Origin: Flavicella sp965243265
GTDB lineage: Bacteria > Bacteroidota > Bacteroidia > Flavobacteriales > Flavobacteriaceae
NCBI GenBank assembly: GCA_965243265.1
Contig: CBDEUL010000012.1
Location: 1 to 64,000 of the forward strand
Direction of reading: 5' to 3'
DNA: 64,000 nt
The notes under the pieces are model-generated. The model ran no database searches. It was not told the DNA's origin and saw nothing but the letters and a program-made list of their open reading frames with translations. Within the stretch, counting starts at the first letter, position 1, and the number at the start of each line of letters is the position of its first letter. Positions 42,177 to 52,337 of the stretch are shown piece by piece. The position numbers were made by a program, and so were the translations under genes.

Positions 42177-42563
42177 ATGAAAAATAAATTAAAAGCAGTA
42201 CAAGAATTTCACGAGTCTTTTAAACTTGGTATCAAACAAGAACCCACTGCTAACCTAGGGGAAGATAAAAACAACCTGCGTTTTAACTTAATGGCTGAAG
42301 AAAACGAAGAGTACCTAGAAGCTGCCAACAATAATGACCTTGTAGAGGTTGCAGATGCTCTTGGTGATATGTTGTATATTTTATGCGGAACTATTTTAGA
42401 GCACGGTATGCAACACAAAATTGAAGAAGTATTTAATGAAATTCAACGTAGTAATATGAGTAAGCTTGGTGCCGATGGAAAACCTATTTACAGAGAAGAT
42501 GGTAAGGTTTTAAAAGGTCCTGATTATTTTAAACCTAATATTGAAACTATTTTAAAGAATTAA
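42177..42563 (+). CDS. MazG-like nucleoside triphosphate pyrophosphohydrolase
   Basis: 128 residues of the all-alpha NTP-PPase superfamily. The metal-binding pattern is EENEEYLEAANNNDLVEVADALGD, with the usual EExxE and ExxD helices. The C-terminal GADGKPIYREDGKVLKGPDYF is shared with the PRA-PH-like phage and Bacteroidota relatives. It probably cleans up non-canonical nucleotides; the substrate is not known. Confidence 0.85.
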   Translation: MKNKLKAVQEFHESFKLGIKQEPTANLGEDKNNLRFNLMAEENEEYLEAANNNDLVEVADALGDMLYILCGTILEHGMQHKIEEVFNEIQRSNMSKLGADGKPIYREDGKVLKGPDYFKPNIETILKN

Positions 42564-42577
42564 TTACTTCTAAAAAG

Positions 42578-42615
42578 AAAAACTCAAAGAGAAACCGATT
42601 TCCCTTTGAGTTTTT
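42578..42615. terminator. Bidirectional terminator between the pyrophosphohydrolase and porin genes
   Basis: AAAAACTCAAAG (42578-42589) pairs with CTTTGAGTTTTT (42604-42615), with T runs on both strands, between convergent genes. Confidence 0.85.
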
Positions 42616-42638
42616 TCTTCTTTTATCACTACTAATTA

Positions 42639-43883
42639 TTAGTAATTAATCTGCACCTGAATCCTTATCAAATGTCCATCTTCTCTATTTACAGGTTTTA
42701 ACGAATCTTCATACCTTCTATCCGCTATGGTGTAAATTGTGGTTAACTCAAAAGCTTTGTTCAACTGCCACTCTAAACCTATTTCTAATTCTTTTACATT
42801 ATAGCTTCTTGCATCTAACTCAAACTTTTTACCTCCATCATAATACATAAACCTAGTAAAAGGTATAAATATACTTTCATCTTTACGTATCATATACATC
42901 AATTGTGCGTATCCTCCATTCAAAGATTCAAGCCCTATAGAATATGGAGATACCGTATTTGAAGGATCATAAGCAAACTCTGGCCCTCTTCCTATATTAT
43001 ATTCTGCCTGAAACCCAAAAGGTTGTGGGTAATAAATAAAATGAGCTGCCACACGTTGATCCAAAAACTGAGCATCTAGCGCAGGATTCGTTGTAATAGT
43101 ACCATCTTCTTCACGAACAACAGTACCCTCTCCAACTTCAGTAGTTACATACTCTCCTGCATATCCCTGAATACCAGCTTCAATATATTGACCTGAACTC
43201 AACTCTATCGGATAGGTAAACCTCAGTGCTATATGCTTACGCTTGTTAACATCTGGAACCAAGGTATTTGCTTTTTGTCCATTATATACCATTAAATAGG
43301 CCATTCCATAATCTCCTGTTCCTTTCAAGCCTTTTTTAACTAAGTCTCTTAATATTTGTCTTTTTTCTAATGTTGCCCAATGAATCCCAAAACTCAAATC
43401 TCGCTCATCTTTTACAGCACTATTCAACGGGTCATTCCTATCCAAACCTATTCTGTTTTGAGAAGATTGCAAATTTTCAAAACCAAAAGGAATTTTACTC
43501 TGACCTCCTCTTAATTTAAATGTCCCTTCTTCATCCAATGCCAAATCAAAATAAGCATCTCTTAGTTGCCCTAAGTTTTTACCATCGGAAGCAAAATCTG
43601 CTTGTAAATAAAAATAGACTCTCGGATGTACTTGTCCAGTTATTTTTAAACGCATACGACGTAATGAAAAACCATGATACCCTCCATAAGTTCTATCTCC
43701 TTGTGAGTTTTCCATATCTGGGTTGCTCTTATACAAATCATTGTATCTGGCTTGCATATACCCTCCTATTTTAATCTTATTATACCATTCTGATTGAAAT
43801 GCTGAAGTCTCTGTTTTTTGCCCATATACTCCTTCAACAAAAATGAATACTACAAACAGAAGATATATTCTAAATTTTCTCAT
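42639..43883 (-). CDS. Phosphate-selective (OprO/OprP-type) outer membrane porin
   Basis: 414 residues. The signal peptide ends near 21 (VEGVYGQ). The rest is a beta barrel with IGGYMQARYNDLY at its start, LRRMRLKITGQVHPRVYFY and RLRDAYF-like strands, and an aromatic end (VQINY). These match the phosphate-selective porin family. Whether phosphate is truly the solute is unproven. Monocistronic. Confidence 0.87.
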   Translation of the reverse strand: MRKFRIYLLFVVFIFVEGVYGQKTETSAFQSEWYNKIKIGGYMQARYNDLYKSNPDMENSQGDRTYGGYHGFSLRRMRLKITGQVHPRVYFYLQADFASDGKNLGQLRDAYFDLALDEEGTFKLRGGQSKIPFGFENLQSSQNRIGLDRNDPLNSAVKDERDLSFGIHWATLEKRQILRDLVKKGLKGTGDYGMAYLMVYNGQKANTLVPDVNKRKHIALRFTYPIELSSGQYIEAGIQGYAGEYVTTEVGEGTVVREEDGTITTNPALDAQFLDQRVAAHFIYYPQPFGFQAEYNIGRGPEFAYDPSNTVSPYSIGLESLNGGYAQLMYMIRKDESIFIPFTRFMYYDGGKKFELDARSYNVKELEIGLEWQLNKAFELTTIYTIADRRYEDSLKPVNREDGHLIRIQVQINY

Positions 43884-44045
43884 AAATATTACAGCTAGAT
43901 ATTTTAGTTATTTGGTTAGTTCTCGTAAATTTAATGGTTTTCTATTAACATATATTAACTTTTGTAAAAAATCACTTACCTCCTTTAAACAGGAGCCAAA
44001 AATCAATCTATTAATTAAAAAGGGTTTAGACAAAACAAACTAAAA

Positions 44046-44582
44046 ATGAGAAAATTAAAACTATATATCGCCACAAGTTTAAACGGAAAAATTGCAAAAA
44101 AAGATGGGAGTGTTAACTGGTTAGAAACCATTCCTGTTCCTAAAGAGAGTGATTATGGTTATGCTAATTTTTACAACAGTATTGACACCACCATTCAAGG
44201 ATACAGTACCTATAAACAAATTTTAGATTGGGGTATTAAATTTCCATATGCCGACAAAGAAAACTTTGTTTTTACCCGAAAAAAAGGACTTAAAAATACC
44301 GAACATGCTCAATTTATATCAGAAAATCATATTGATTTTGTTCAAGAGTTAAAAGAAAAAAAAGGAAATGATATTTGGATTATAGGTGGTGGACAAATAA
44401 ATACAATGTTGTTAAACAACAATTTGATTGATGAAATAATTATTTTTACAATGCCTATAATTCTTAGTGACGGAATCAATCTATTTGAAAAACTTCCTAA
44501 AGAAACGAACTTAAAACTTATTGATAGTAAAACCTATTCAACAGGGGCTATTGAACTAAGATATTCTCCTATAAAAAAGTAA
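44046..44582 (+). CDS. Dihydrofolate reductase-fold protein (RibD C-terminal-like)
   Basis: 178 residues of the YwjB/YyaP type of RibD-C/DHFR fold: LYIATSLNGKIAKKDGSVNWLE at the start, then TTIQGYSTYKQIL, then IWIIGGGQINTMLL for NADPH binding. It lacks the folate-specific pattern of true FolA. A reductase is likely, but the substrate is unknown. The start lies 162 bases from the divergent porin. Confidence 0.85.
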   Translation: MRKLKLYIATSLNGKIAKKDGSVNWLETIPVPKESDYGYANFYNSIDTTIQGYSTYKQILDWGIKFPYADKENFVFTRKKGLKNTEHAQFISENHIDFVQELKEKKGNDIWIIGGGQINTMLLNNNLIDEIIIFTMPIILSDGINLFEKLPKETNLKLIDSKTYSTGAIELRYSPIKK

Positions 44583-44606
44583 ACAGATTATTTAATAAAA
44601 CGATCA

Positions 44607-46187
44607 CTAACCTACTTGCTCTGCGTAGTCCTTATTGTAAAAACCTCCTCTATTTTCTGTTCTTTTCATTGAGAATTTACAAACCAAAGAAGCTGTAGTT
44701 ATCAAGTTTCTTAATTCACATAATTCAACAGAAACATTGGATTCTTTATACAGTTCCTCTGTTTCTTCATAAATTATATTCAGTCGTTTCTCTGCACTTT
44801 TCAAACGTCTGTTAGAACGTACAATACCTACATAATCACTCATAATCTTCTGTACAGAAGAGCGACCGTGTGTAATTAATATATTTTCTTTGTTCTGAGA
44901 TGTATCCGTAGTATCCCATTCAGGAATCTTAGTTTCTTCTATTCCTTTTTCATACACCTCAATACTCTTAACATAGCTCCTATGTGAATATACCAAAGCT
45001 TCTAATAAAGAATTTGATGCCAATCTATTAGCTCCATGAAGTCCTGTTGATGTACACTCCCCACAAGCAAATAAGTTTTTAATAGTTGTTTGTCCAAACA
45101 AATCTACTTTTATACCTCCACAAATATAATGAGCAGCAGGCACTACTGGAATCCACTTCTTACGAACGTCAATACCTAAGCTTTTACATTTTTCTAAAAT
45201 GTTAGGAAAGTGCTTTTTAAATTTTTTATAATTCAAGTGGCTACAATCTAAAAACACATAATCATCTCCACTAATTTTAAGCTCCGTATCAATTGCTCTT
45301 GCTACGATATCTCTTGACGCCAACTCTCCACGATCATCATACTTCTTCATAAAGAATTCTCCTTTCGCCGTTCTTAACTTAGCTCCAAAACCTCTTACGG
45401 CTTCAGATATTAAAAACGCTGGAGATTCTTGAGGAGATTGATACAGTGCTGTAGGGTGAAATTGAATAAATTCTACTCCTTCTACCTCTGCCTTAGCTCT
45501 ATAAGCCATTCCTATACCATCTCCTGTTGCAATAAGCGGATTGGTTGTTGTTCTGTATGTTTGACCGCTTCCTCCTGAGGCAATCATTGTTACCTTAGAA
45601 GCAATTGTTTTTACTTGATTGTTTGTTTCGTCTAAAACATAGGCTCCAAAACAAGTAATTTCTGATTGAAGGTTTATTTTTTTCTTTTGAACATGATGCT
45701 CTGTTATAAAGTCAATCGCAAAATGATTTTCTAAGACTTCTATATTGGGAGTTTTAGAAATCATAATTAACAATGCTCTTTCTATTTCAAACCCTGTAAT
45801 ATCTTTATGGTGAAATATTCTATTCTGAGAATGTCCTCCTTCTTTACATAAGTCAAAATCACCTGTTTCATTTTCATCAAAATTGACTCCCCAATCAATC
45901 AACTCTTCCAATCTTTCAGGCCCTTCTTCTACCACCATTCTTACAACTTTCTCTTTACACAATCCATCCCCTGCTAGTAAGGTATCTTGGATGTGCTGTT
46001 CAAAAGAATCTTTGTCAAAATCGTAAACCGTTGCTATTCCTCCTTGTGCATATTTTGTATTAGATTCACTTCTATCTGCCTTGGTTACAAGAGTAACTTT
46101 AGCGTCTTTAAAATGATGTGCTATTTTTAAAGCATAGGTAAGCCCGGCTATTCCTGAGCCAATAACAAGATAATCCGTTTTTAGCAT
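44607..46187 (-). CDS. nadB: L-aspartate oxidase
   Basis: A 526-residue flavoprotein that oxidises aspartate to iminoaspartate for NAD synthesis. FAD binding GSGIAGL is at about 8-14, HSQNRIFHHKD is an active-site stretch, and GANRLASNSLLEALV is near the end of the FAD domain. It lies 4 bases after nadA, so both are translated from one mRNA and make quinolinate together. nadC is not in the window. Confidence 0.96.
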   Translation of the reverse strand: MLKTDYLVIGSGIAGLTYALKIAHHFKDAKVTLVTKADRSESNTKYAQGGIATVYDFDKDSFEQHIQDTLLAGDGLCKEKVVRMVVEEGPERLEELIDWGVNFDENETGDFDLCKEGGHSQNRIFHHKDITGFEIERALLIMISKTPNIEVLENHFAIDFITEHHVQKKKINLQSEITCFGAYVLDETNNQVKTIASKVTMIASGGSGQTYRTTTNPLIATGDGIGMAYRAKAEVEGVEFIQFHPTALYQSPQESPAFLISEAVRGFGAKLRTAKGEFFMKKYDDRGELASRDIVARAIDTELKISGDDYVFLDCSHLNYKKFKKHFPNILEKCKSLGIDVRKKWIPVVPAAHYICGGIKVDLFGQTTIKNLFACGECTSTGLHGANRLASNSLLEALVYSHRSYVKSIEVYEKGIEETKIPEWDTTDTSQNKENILITHGRSSVQKIMSDYVGIVRSNRRLKSAEKRLNIIYEETEELYKESNVSVELCELRNLITTASLVCKFSMKRTENRGGFYNKDYAEQVG

Positions 46188-46191
46188 GTAA

Positions 46192-47190
46192 TTATTTTGA
46201 TAATTCTAGCATTCTTTCAATAGGAAGCAATGCTTTTTTTGCCATTTCTAAATCTACTTCAATATCAGGAAGCTCAAAACTCATACAATTGTACAACTTT
46301 TTCATTGTATTCAACCTCATATAAGCACATTCACTACAAGCACACGTATTATCTTCATCTGCTGGTGCAGGAATTAGTGTTTTTTCAGGCACTTGCTTGA
46401 TCATTTCATGCAAAATTCCTGCTTCTGTAGCTACTATAAATTTTTGATTTTTACTCTCTCTTGCATATTGTAATAAACCTGCTGTAGATCCTATATAGGA
46501 AGCTGTTTTTAAAATATGTGATGGAGATTCTGGATGTGCAATAATTTCTGCATCTGGGTGTTCTTTATGTAAATCCAATAACTTCTCTATAGAAAAAGCC
46601 TCATGAACCATACATGCTCCATCCCAAAGCAACATGTCACGTCCTGTTTGTTTATTTAAATAATCTCCTAAATTTCTATCTGGTGCAAATATCAATTTCT
46701 GGTCTTTTGGAAAAGACTCTATAATTTTAACCGCATTAGATGATGTACACACAACGTCACTCAACGTTTTAATTTCTGCTGAACAATTGATATATGTAAC
46801 TACTTTATGATCTGGATGTGCCTCTACAAACGCTTTAAATTCTGAAGGAGGACACGAATCTGCTAATGAGCATCCTGCTTTTAAATCTGGTAATAAAACC
46901 TTTTTATTTGGATTTAAGATCTTTGCAGTTTCTGCCATAAAATGCACTCCTGCAAACACAATAATATCAGCATCTGTTTTTGCTGCTTCTTGTGCCAAAG
47001 CCAAACTATCACCCACAAAGTCTGCAATATCTTGAATAGCTTCTTCTTGGTAATAGTGTGCTAAAATAACTGCATTTTTTTCTTTCTTAAGCCTTTGAAT
47101 TTCTTCTACATAATCCATCTCATTAGGTGTTTCTATATCTAAAAACCCCTTCTCTATCATACTCTCTTTTGCTTGTTCCAGTGAATTCAT
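46192..47190 (-). CDS. nadA: Quinolinate synthase
   Basis: 332 residues. It condenses iminoaspartate with DHAP using a [4Fe-4S] cluster. Conserved blocks are ILAHYYQ, FAGVHFMAET, CSLADSCP, VTYINCSAEIK and CACSECAYM; the cysteines in these blocks supply the cluster ligands. It is first in the nadA-nadB pair. Confidence 0.96.
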   Translation of the reverse strand: MNSLEQAKESMIEKGFLDIETPNEMDYVEEIQRLKKEKNAVILAHYYQEEAIQDIADFVGDSLALAQEAAKTDADIIVFAGVHFMAETAKILNPNKKVLLPDLKAGCSLADSCPPSEFKAFVEAHPDHKVVTYINCSAEIKTLSDVVCTSSNAVKIIESFPKDQKLIFAPDRNLGDYLNKQTGRDMLLWDGACMVHEAFSIEKLLDLHKEHPDAEIIAHPESPSHILKTASYIGSTAGLLQYARESKNQKFIVATEAGILHEMIKQVPEKTLIPAPADEDNTCACSECAYMRLNTMKKLYNCMSFELPDIEVDLEMAKKALLPIERMLELSK

Positions 47191-47226
47191 ATTCTGGTAT
47201 TTATTATCAACTTTTAAAAAGCTAAA

Positions 47227-47246
47227 AAAGAGCCCTTAGGCTCTTT
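47227..47246 (-). terminator. Terminator of ilvE
   Basis: AAAGAGCC/GGCTCTTT with a four-base loop and a T run on the minus strand, 5 bases beyond the ilvE stop. It separates ilvE from nadA. Confidence 0.85.
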
Positions 47247-47251
47247 AATAA

Positions 47252-48325
47252 TTATTGTCTTACTTTATATGTCCAGCCAAACTTATCTTCAGCCTTCTTC
47301 GTTTGTATGTTTGTAATCATTTCTTTAAACAAACTAGCATAACTGTTTTCTGTTTTTGGCAACTCATAATCGGTTCCCTTAAAATTAAATCCTACTATTG
47401 GATTTACAACAGCTGCTGTACCTGCTCCAAACATTTCTTTCAAAGTTCCATTCTTTGCTGCATCTTCTATTTCGTAAACAGAAATCGTTCTTACTTCAAC
47501 CTCTATTCCTTGATCTTCAGCTAATGTTAAAATACTTTTTCTTGTAACACCGTCTAAAATTCTATCTGAAGTAGGCGCGGTAATCAACTTATCTCCTATT
47601 CTAAAGAAAACGTTCATTGTACCTGCCTCTTCTAAGTTTTCGTGTGTACTAGCATCTGTCCATACAACCTGTTGGTATCCTTGTTCATTTGCTAAATGAG
47701 TTGGATAAAACTGCCCTGCATAGTTTCCTGCGCATTTTGCAAATCCTACTCCTCCACTTGCTGAACGACTAAAGGTATCTGCAAATAATACACGTACCTC
47801 TCCACTATAATAAGATTGTGCTGGAGAGCATATAATCATAAACTTATATTCTGCTGCTGGGTTTGCTGAAACTCCTGACTCTGTAGCTATTACAAACGGA
47901 CGAATGTATAAAGAGCTTCCTTCTTCTTTTTGAATCCAGTCTTTCTCTATATTCAACAAAGTTTCTAATCCATCAAAGAAAAACTCCTTTGGGAATTCTG
48001 GAATTGCCAAACGTACTGCTGACTTGTTTAATCGAGATTGGTTCTCTTCTGGCCTAAACATCCAGATAGATTCCTCCTCATCTTTATAGGCTTTCATCCC
48101 TTCAAAAATAGCTTGACCATAGTGAAAGACTTTTGCAGATGGATCTAGTGAAATTGGTCCATAAGGCTTAATTTTCACAGTTTGCCATTTGCCATCTTTA
48201 TAATCACATTCTAACATATGATCAGTAAAGACATTTCCAAAAGAAAGATTATTAAAATCTATTTCTGAAATCTTTGATGTACTTGATAACTCAATATCAA
48301 TTGCTGTCTTTTTATCTATAATCAT
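47252..48325 (-). CDS. ilvE: Branched-chain amino acid aminotransferase
   Basis: 357 residues of fold-type IV PLP enzyme that exchanges amino groups between valine/leucine/isoleucine and their keto acids. HYGQAIFEGMKAY near the start, the lysine region GFAKCAGNYAG and EEAGTMNVFF are the large BCAT (type II) pattern. Length fits the 350-residue form. Monocistronic, with its own terminator. Confidence 0.95.
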   Translation of the reverse strand: MIIDKKTAIDIELSSTSKISEIDFNNLSFGNVFTDHMLECDYKDGKWQTVKIKPYGPISLDPSAKVFHYGQAIFEGMKAYKDEEESIWMFRPEENQSRLNKSAVRLAIPEFPKEFFFDGLETLLNIEKDWIQKEEGSSLYIRPFVIATESGVSANPAAEYKFMIICSPAQSYYSGEVRVLFADTFSRSASGGVGFAKCAGNYAGQFYPTHLANEQGYQQVVWTDASTHENLEEAGTMNVFFRIGDKLITAPTSDRILDGVTRKSILTLAEDQGIEVEVRTISVYEIEDAAKNGTLKEMFGAGTAAVVNPIVGFNFKGTDYELPKTENSYASLFKEMITNIQTKKAEDKFGWTYKVRQ

Positions 48326-48520
48326 GATCTAATTGTTTTTGTAGAAACAAGGTTACAAAAATAACATTTATTTTTAGAAATAGTATACCCAAATACGATT
48401 AATACTACGTAGTTTATATATCTTTGCCGTAAATTTTAAAAAATAAATTTTAGCTGATTTCTTTACTTATAAAATTTAAATCAACTATCTTTTTATTAAT
48501 CTAGGCTTTATTAAATTAAG

Positions 48521-49183
48521 TTGAAACGAGAAATAATTATTACTGCCGACGGTTCTACAACCATCCACATGCCTGAATGGAATGAACAATACCACTCTAA
48601 ACATGGTGCCATTCAAGAGGCGTATCATGTTTTTATCAAGAATGGTCTTGAAACACACTCATCTAAACAACTTTCTATTTTGGAAATTGGTTTTGGAACT
48701 GGATTAAACTGTTTTATTACTTTACTTGAAGCTGCTCAAAAAAATATCGGTATAGATTACACTGGTATTGAAGCTTACCCTATTCAAGAGGATGAAATTT
48801 TACAACTGAATTATGTTTCTGAATTAGAAACTCGAAACTTTGCGCATAAATTCGAAGAAATGCACTTATTTCCTTGGAATGAAAAACAAAAAGTTCACGA
48901 AAGTTTCTACCTAACCAAACGTCAACAATTTATCAAAGATATTGACGATGTTGAAAAATTCGATTTAATTTATTTCGATGCTTTTGGTGCTAGAGTACAG
49001 CCTGAATTATGGACCGAAGACATTTTCCAAAGAATGTACAATTCCTTAAAAAAAGACGGTGTTCTAGTTACCTATTCTGCGAAAGGAAGTGTACGTAGAG
49101 CTATGCTTGCTGTAGGGTTTACCGTTTCTAAACTTCCTGGACCTCCTGGTAAAAGAGAAATGCTACACGCTGTAAAAAACTAA
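48521..49183 (+). CDS. mnmD: tRNA (mnm5s2U34)-methyltransferase, stand-alone MnmD
   Basis: 220 residues. It corresponds to the methyltransferase half of MnmC: ADGSTTIHMPEWNEQYHSKHGA at the start, ILEIGFGTGLN as SAM motif I, YFDAFGARVQPELW and TYSAKGSVRRAML near the end. The oxidoreductase half is absent, as in other MnmD proteins. Translation begins at TTG; no in-frame ATG lies near the conserved start. TATCTTTG at 48419-48426 may be the -7 box. Confidence 0.9.
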   Translation: MKREIIITADGSTTIHMPEWNEQYHSKHGAIQEAYHVFIKNGLETHSSKQLSILEIGFGTGLNCFITLLEAAQKNIGIDYTGIEAYPIQEDEILQLNYVSELETRNFAHKFEEMHLFPWNEKQKVHESFYLTKRQQFIKDIDDVEKFDLIYFDAFGARVQPELWTEDIFQRMYNSLKKDGVLVTYSAKGSVRRAMLAVGFTVSKLPGPPGKREMLHAVKN

Positions 49184-49197
49184 GCAATATTAGATAC

Positions 49198-49232
49198 AAA
49201 AAAAAGGATTTTTATTTCTAAAAACCCTTTTT
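49198..49232. terminator. Bidirectional terminator between mnmD and the pseudouridine synthase gene
   Basis: A long imperfect hairpin (AAAAAGG, TTTTTA / TAAAAA, CCTTTTT with one A-C mismatch) lies between the two convergent genes. Confidence 0.7.
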
Positions 49233-49257
49233 AAACTTGTTAAGCAATTGCTATTTA

Positions 49258-50145
49258 TTATAACATTCTTAAGTTATTTACTTCTTGCTCTGTTAAGTGT
49301 CTCCAATGACCTCTTTGAATATTTTTCTTATTCATTCCTGCAAAAATCACACGATCTAATTTTACAACCTTGTAACCAATTGTTTCGAAAATTTTACGAA
49401 CAATTCTGTTTCTTCCTGAATGAATTTCGATCCCTACTTCTGTTTTCGACTCTCCTTGAACATACGCTACATCATCAATAAAAACCTTTTTACCTTCAAC
49501 TTGGAAATCTCCACTAGAAAGTTTTTGCAAATCACTTAAGGCTAATTTTCTATCTAATGAAGCGTGGTATAGTTTACGTACATTGTGCTTAGGGTGTGTT
49601 AACTTTTTAGCCAACTCTCCATCATTGGTAAACAACAACAAACCTGTTGTATTTCTATCCAAACGTCCCACTGGGTAAATACGCTCTTTGGTCGCCATAT
49701 GCACCAATTCCATTACTGTTTTACGCCCTCTTTCATCATCCATTGTAGTGATGTAATTTTTAGGCTTATTTAGTAAAACGTAACGTTTGGTTTCTGGGTT
49801 AATCAAAGCTCCATCAAAACGAACCTCATCCGTTAACTGAACTTTGTATCCCATTTCTGTAATCACTTTACCGTTTACCATTGCACTTCCTGCTGCAATT
49901 AAAACATCTGCTTCTCTACGAGAACAAATTCCAGAATTAGAAATATATTTATTCAAACGAATTCCTTTCTCTTCTGTATTAATTTTGGTAACTGGTTTTG
50001 ATTGTTTTTGAAATTTACTTGGACGCTTCTTTAAGCCTTGCCCTCCTGAATTTCTCTTAGACCCAGAGCTAAATGATTTCTTGTTAGAAGTATTTTTTTT
50101 TGCTCCTTGTTGTCGTCCTCCCGACGATTTTCTTTCTGTACTCAT
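49258..50145 (-). CDS. rRNA pseudouridine synthase (RsuA/RluB family)
   Basis: 295 residues. The first 60 are a basic, Ser/Gly/Lys-rich tail, then an S4 domain (LNKYISNSGICSRREAD) and the catalytic domain with GRLDRNTTGLLLFTNDG, whose Asp is the nucleophile. The family makes pseudouridine in rRNA; the target base is not certain. The basic N-terminal extension is common in Bacteroidota members. Monocistronic. Confidence 0.9.
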   Translation of the reverse strand: MSTERKSSGGRQQGAKKNTSNKKSFSSGSKRNSGGQGLKKRPSKFQKQSKPVTKINTEEKGIRLNKYISNSGICSRREADVLIAAGSAMVNGKVITEMGYKVQLTDEVRFDGALINPETKRYVLLNKPKNYITTMDDERGRKTVMELVHMATKERIYPVGRLDRNTTGLLLFTNDGELAKKLTHPKHNVRKLYHASLDRKLALSDLQKLSSGDFQVEGKKVFIDDVAYVQGESKTEVGIEIHSGRNRIVRKIFETIGYKVVKLDRVIFAGMNKKNIQRGHWRHLTEQEVNNLRML

Positions 50146-50272
50146 TATAAATGAAATTAATTTTGTGCAAAAATAAGATTATTATTCGGCATACACACCT
50201 ATAAAGCTCAAATGAAGTTGTAAAATCAAATCGCTTCTACTTCTACAAAATCAAACACATCAAACAAGAAGT

Positions 50273-51211
50273 CTACAAACGGTTTAAGATTCTTCCTATA
50301 ATTACTGTAGTATCTATCAATGCTAGGCTAAAGACTCCTAATACCAAAAGTATTTTTACAACATTATGCAATAAACTGTATTGCAATTTTGTTTGTGCTT
50401 TCCATAACAAAAACACAAAACCTATCAACACTATAAAAACAAAATAAAAATAGTATTTCATCAAGCCAATTTCAGGATATTTCCAAAGAAAGTAAATTGG
50501 ATTGAAAGACATCAATATAATAATACTGATTAATATTTTAGTAAAGTGCTCTCCGTATTTTACAGTCACCGTTTGGTAATTAAACACAAACAACCCTTTT
50601 AAGTTTTCTAAATCTTTCAACAATTCTCGAATCAGAAGAATACAGAATAAAAAAGCTGCATGGGTTACAATTACTTCAGAGATATTTTTGTGATATACAA
50701 AAATTACAAAAAACGGAAGAAGACCTAATAACGAAGCAAACAACAGCCCCGGTATAGGATATCTTTTTAGTTTATGTGAATACAGCCAAATTAAAAAAAT
50801 GTAAACAGAAAAGAACAAAGCTGCTTTCCAAGACACTAAAAACCCCAAGAAAAAGCCTAATGCGTTTAAGGAAAAATAGGTGTACAATTTTGTGTTTTGA
50901 CTCACAAAACTATCTATTTTAGATTTTAAAGGCTTGTTTATCTTATCTACTTCTGAATCGTAAAAATTATTAATAATATAGCCCGCAGCAATTACACAAC
51001 TGGTAGCCAAAACGGTTAAAAACAAATGCCCGTCTAATAAAATATCTTGAAGATGTTTTTCTGGTCGAAAAACAAAAATTGAAGCTAAGTATTGAGCTAT
51101 AATAATTACAAGAATATTATATCCTCTAATTACAGACAGCATACCCAATATTCCGTAAAAAACAGGACGCCTTTTTTTACTGTTATGTTCTGCTATTGAT
51201 AACAAATCCAT
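50273..51211 (-). CDS. UbiA-family prenyltransferase
   Basis: 312 residues with about eight or nine membrane helices. The prenyl-diphosphate site NNFYDSEVDKINKP (near 89-102) is the UbiA motif NxxxDxxxD. The family moves isoprenoid chains onto aromatic or glycerol acceptors; Flavobacteriaceae relatives are usually labelled geranylgeranylglycerol-phosphate geranylgeranyltransferase, which is unproven. It starts 3 bases after the mevalonate kinase stop, tying it to isoprenoid synthesis. Confidence 0.85.
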   Translation of the reverse strand: MDLLSIAEHNSKKRRPVFYGILGMLSVIRGYNILVIIIAQYLASIFVFRPEKHLQDILLDGHLFLTVLATSCVIAAGYIINNFYDSEVDKINKPLKSKIDSFVSQNTKLYTYFSLNALGFFLGFLVSWKAALFFSVYIFLIWLYSHKLKRYPIPGLLFASLLGLLPFFVIFVYHKNISEVIVTHAAFLFCILLIRELLKDLENLKGLFVFNYQTVTVKYGEHFTKILISIIILMSFNPIYFLWKYPEIGLMKYYFYFVFIVLIGFVFLLWKAQTKLQYSLLHNVVKILLVLGVFSLALIDTTVIIGRILNRL

Positions 51212-51214
51212 TTG

Positions 51215-52141
51215 TTAAAACCTGTAAACCAATTCTAAGTTATGGTCTTTCAATTGTTTTTGAGCTTTTTCGTAGTCTTTGGTAAATCCTAAAATATAGC
51301 CTCCTCCTCCAGAGCCACAAAGTTTTAAGTAATAATCATTGGTTTCCAATCCTTTTTGCCACAAACCTTGAAATGCTTTAGGAATCATTGGTGAAAAGTT
51401 CTCTAAAACTACTTTAGACAAGTGTTTTACATTTCCTAACAATGATTTTACATCTCCGTGTAAAAAGTTTTCGATACAGGCATCAGTATGTAACGCAAAC
51501 TCTTCGCTAAACATTTTTCTAAACCCTTCATTCTTCATTTTATTCATAAAGATAGACACCATTGGTTCTGTTTCACCAATAATTTTAGAATCTAATAAAA
51601 ACACTGCTGCTTTTCCTTCTTTCTGATATGGAATTCCAGTAGCTTCAACATTATCTGTTGAATTAATTAAGATAGGCAAACTTAAGTAACTATTTAAAGG
51701 ATCTAATCCTGAACTTTTTCCATGAAAAAATGATTCCATCAAAGAAAAAACCTGTTTTAACCTCAACAACTTATCTTTTGTCAAGTTTTCTAAAACCGTA
51801 ATTTTATCAGTTGCATATTTATCATAAATAGAAGCGACCAATGCTCCCGAACTTCCCACTCCATATCCTTGAGGAATGCTAGAATCAAAATACAAACCTT
51901 GATCTAAATGCAACTTAAATAACTTTAAATCAAACGTTACCAAATCAGAATTCAATTCTGACAAGTATTTATAATACTTTAAAAGATTGCTATTTGATTT
52001 TTGTTCTTTTTCAGAAACCTTTTCAGATATTTTTAACGCTCCTTGGTAGTTATTGTACGGAATTGCCAATCCTTTAGAATCTTTAATAATTCCATACTCT
52101 CCAAACAACAAGATTTTAGCGTAAAATAAGGGTCCTTTCAT
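51215..52141 (-). CDS. mvk: Mevalonate kinase-like GHMP kinase
   Basis: 308 residues of a GHMP kinase. The N-terminal AKILLFGEYGI and the ATP loop PQGYGVGSSGALVASIY are typical, and GSGGGGYILGF is the C-terminal motif. Its place between mvaD and a UbiA transferase, with HMG-CoA reductase nearby, supports mevalonate as the substrate. On the minus strand TATCTTTG at 52171-52178 may be the -7 box. Confidence 0.85.
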   Translation of the reverse strand: MKGPLFYAKILLFGEYGIIKDSKGLAIPYNNYQGALKISEKVSEKEQKSNSNLLKYYKYLSELNSDLVTFDLKLFKLHLDQGLYFDSSIPQGYGVGSSGALVASIYDKYATDKITVLENLTKDKLLRLKQVFSLMESFFHGKSSGLDPLNSYLSLPILINSTDNVEATGIPYQKEGKAAVFLLDSKIIGETEPMVSIFMNKMKNEGFRKMFSEEFALHTDACIENFLHGDVKSLLGNVKHLSKVVLENFSPMIPKAFQGLWQKGLETNDYYLKLCGSGGGGYILGFTKDYEKAQKQLKDHNLELVYRF

Positions 52142-52297
52142 GATTCGGATATTTTTATGAATACCTGAGGCAAAGATACATATAATTTTATTTACACTTT
52201 TTTTTCAAAAGAATAATTTTAAAGGTAGGGTAAGCTAAAAGTTACCTGTTTTAATAAAAGACATATCGCTTCACAAAGTACCTACCCCATTGCAGCA

Positions 52298-52330
52298 AAA
52301 AGCCCTAAGTAAACTATACTTTGGGCTTTT
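52298..52330 (-). terminator. Terminator of mvaD
   Basis: AAAAGCCC (52298-52305) pairs with GGGCTTTT (52323-52330), with an inner AAGT/ACTT pair and T residues following on the minus strand, 7 bases beyond the mvaD stop. Confidence 0.75.
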
Positions 52331-52337
52331 AAATTAT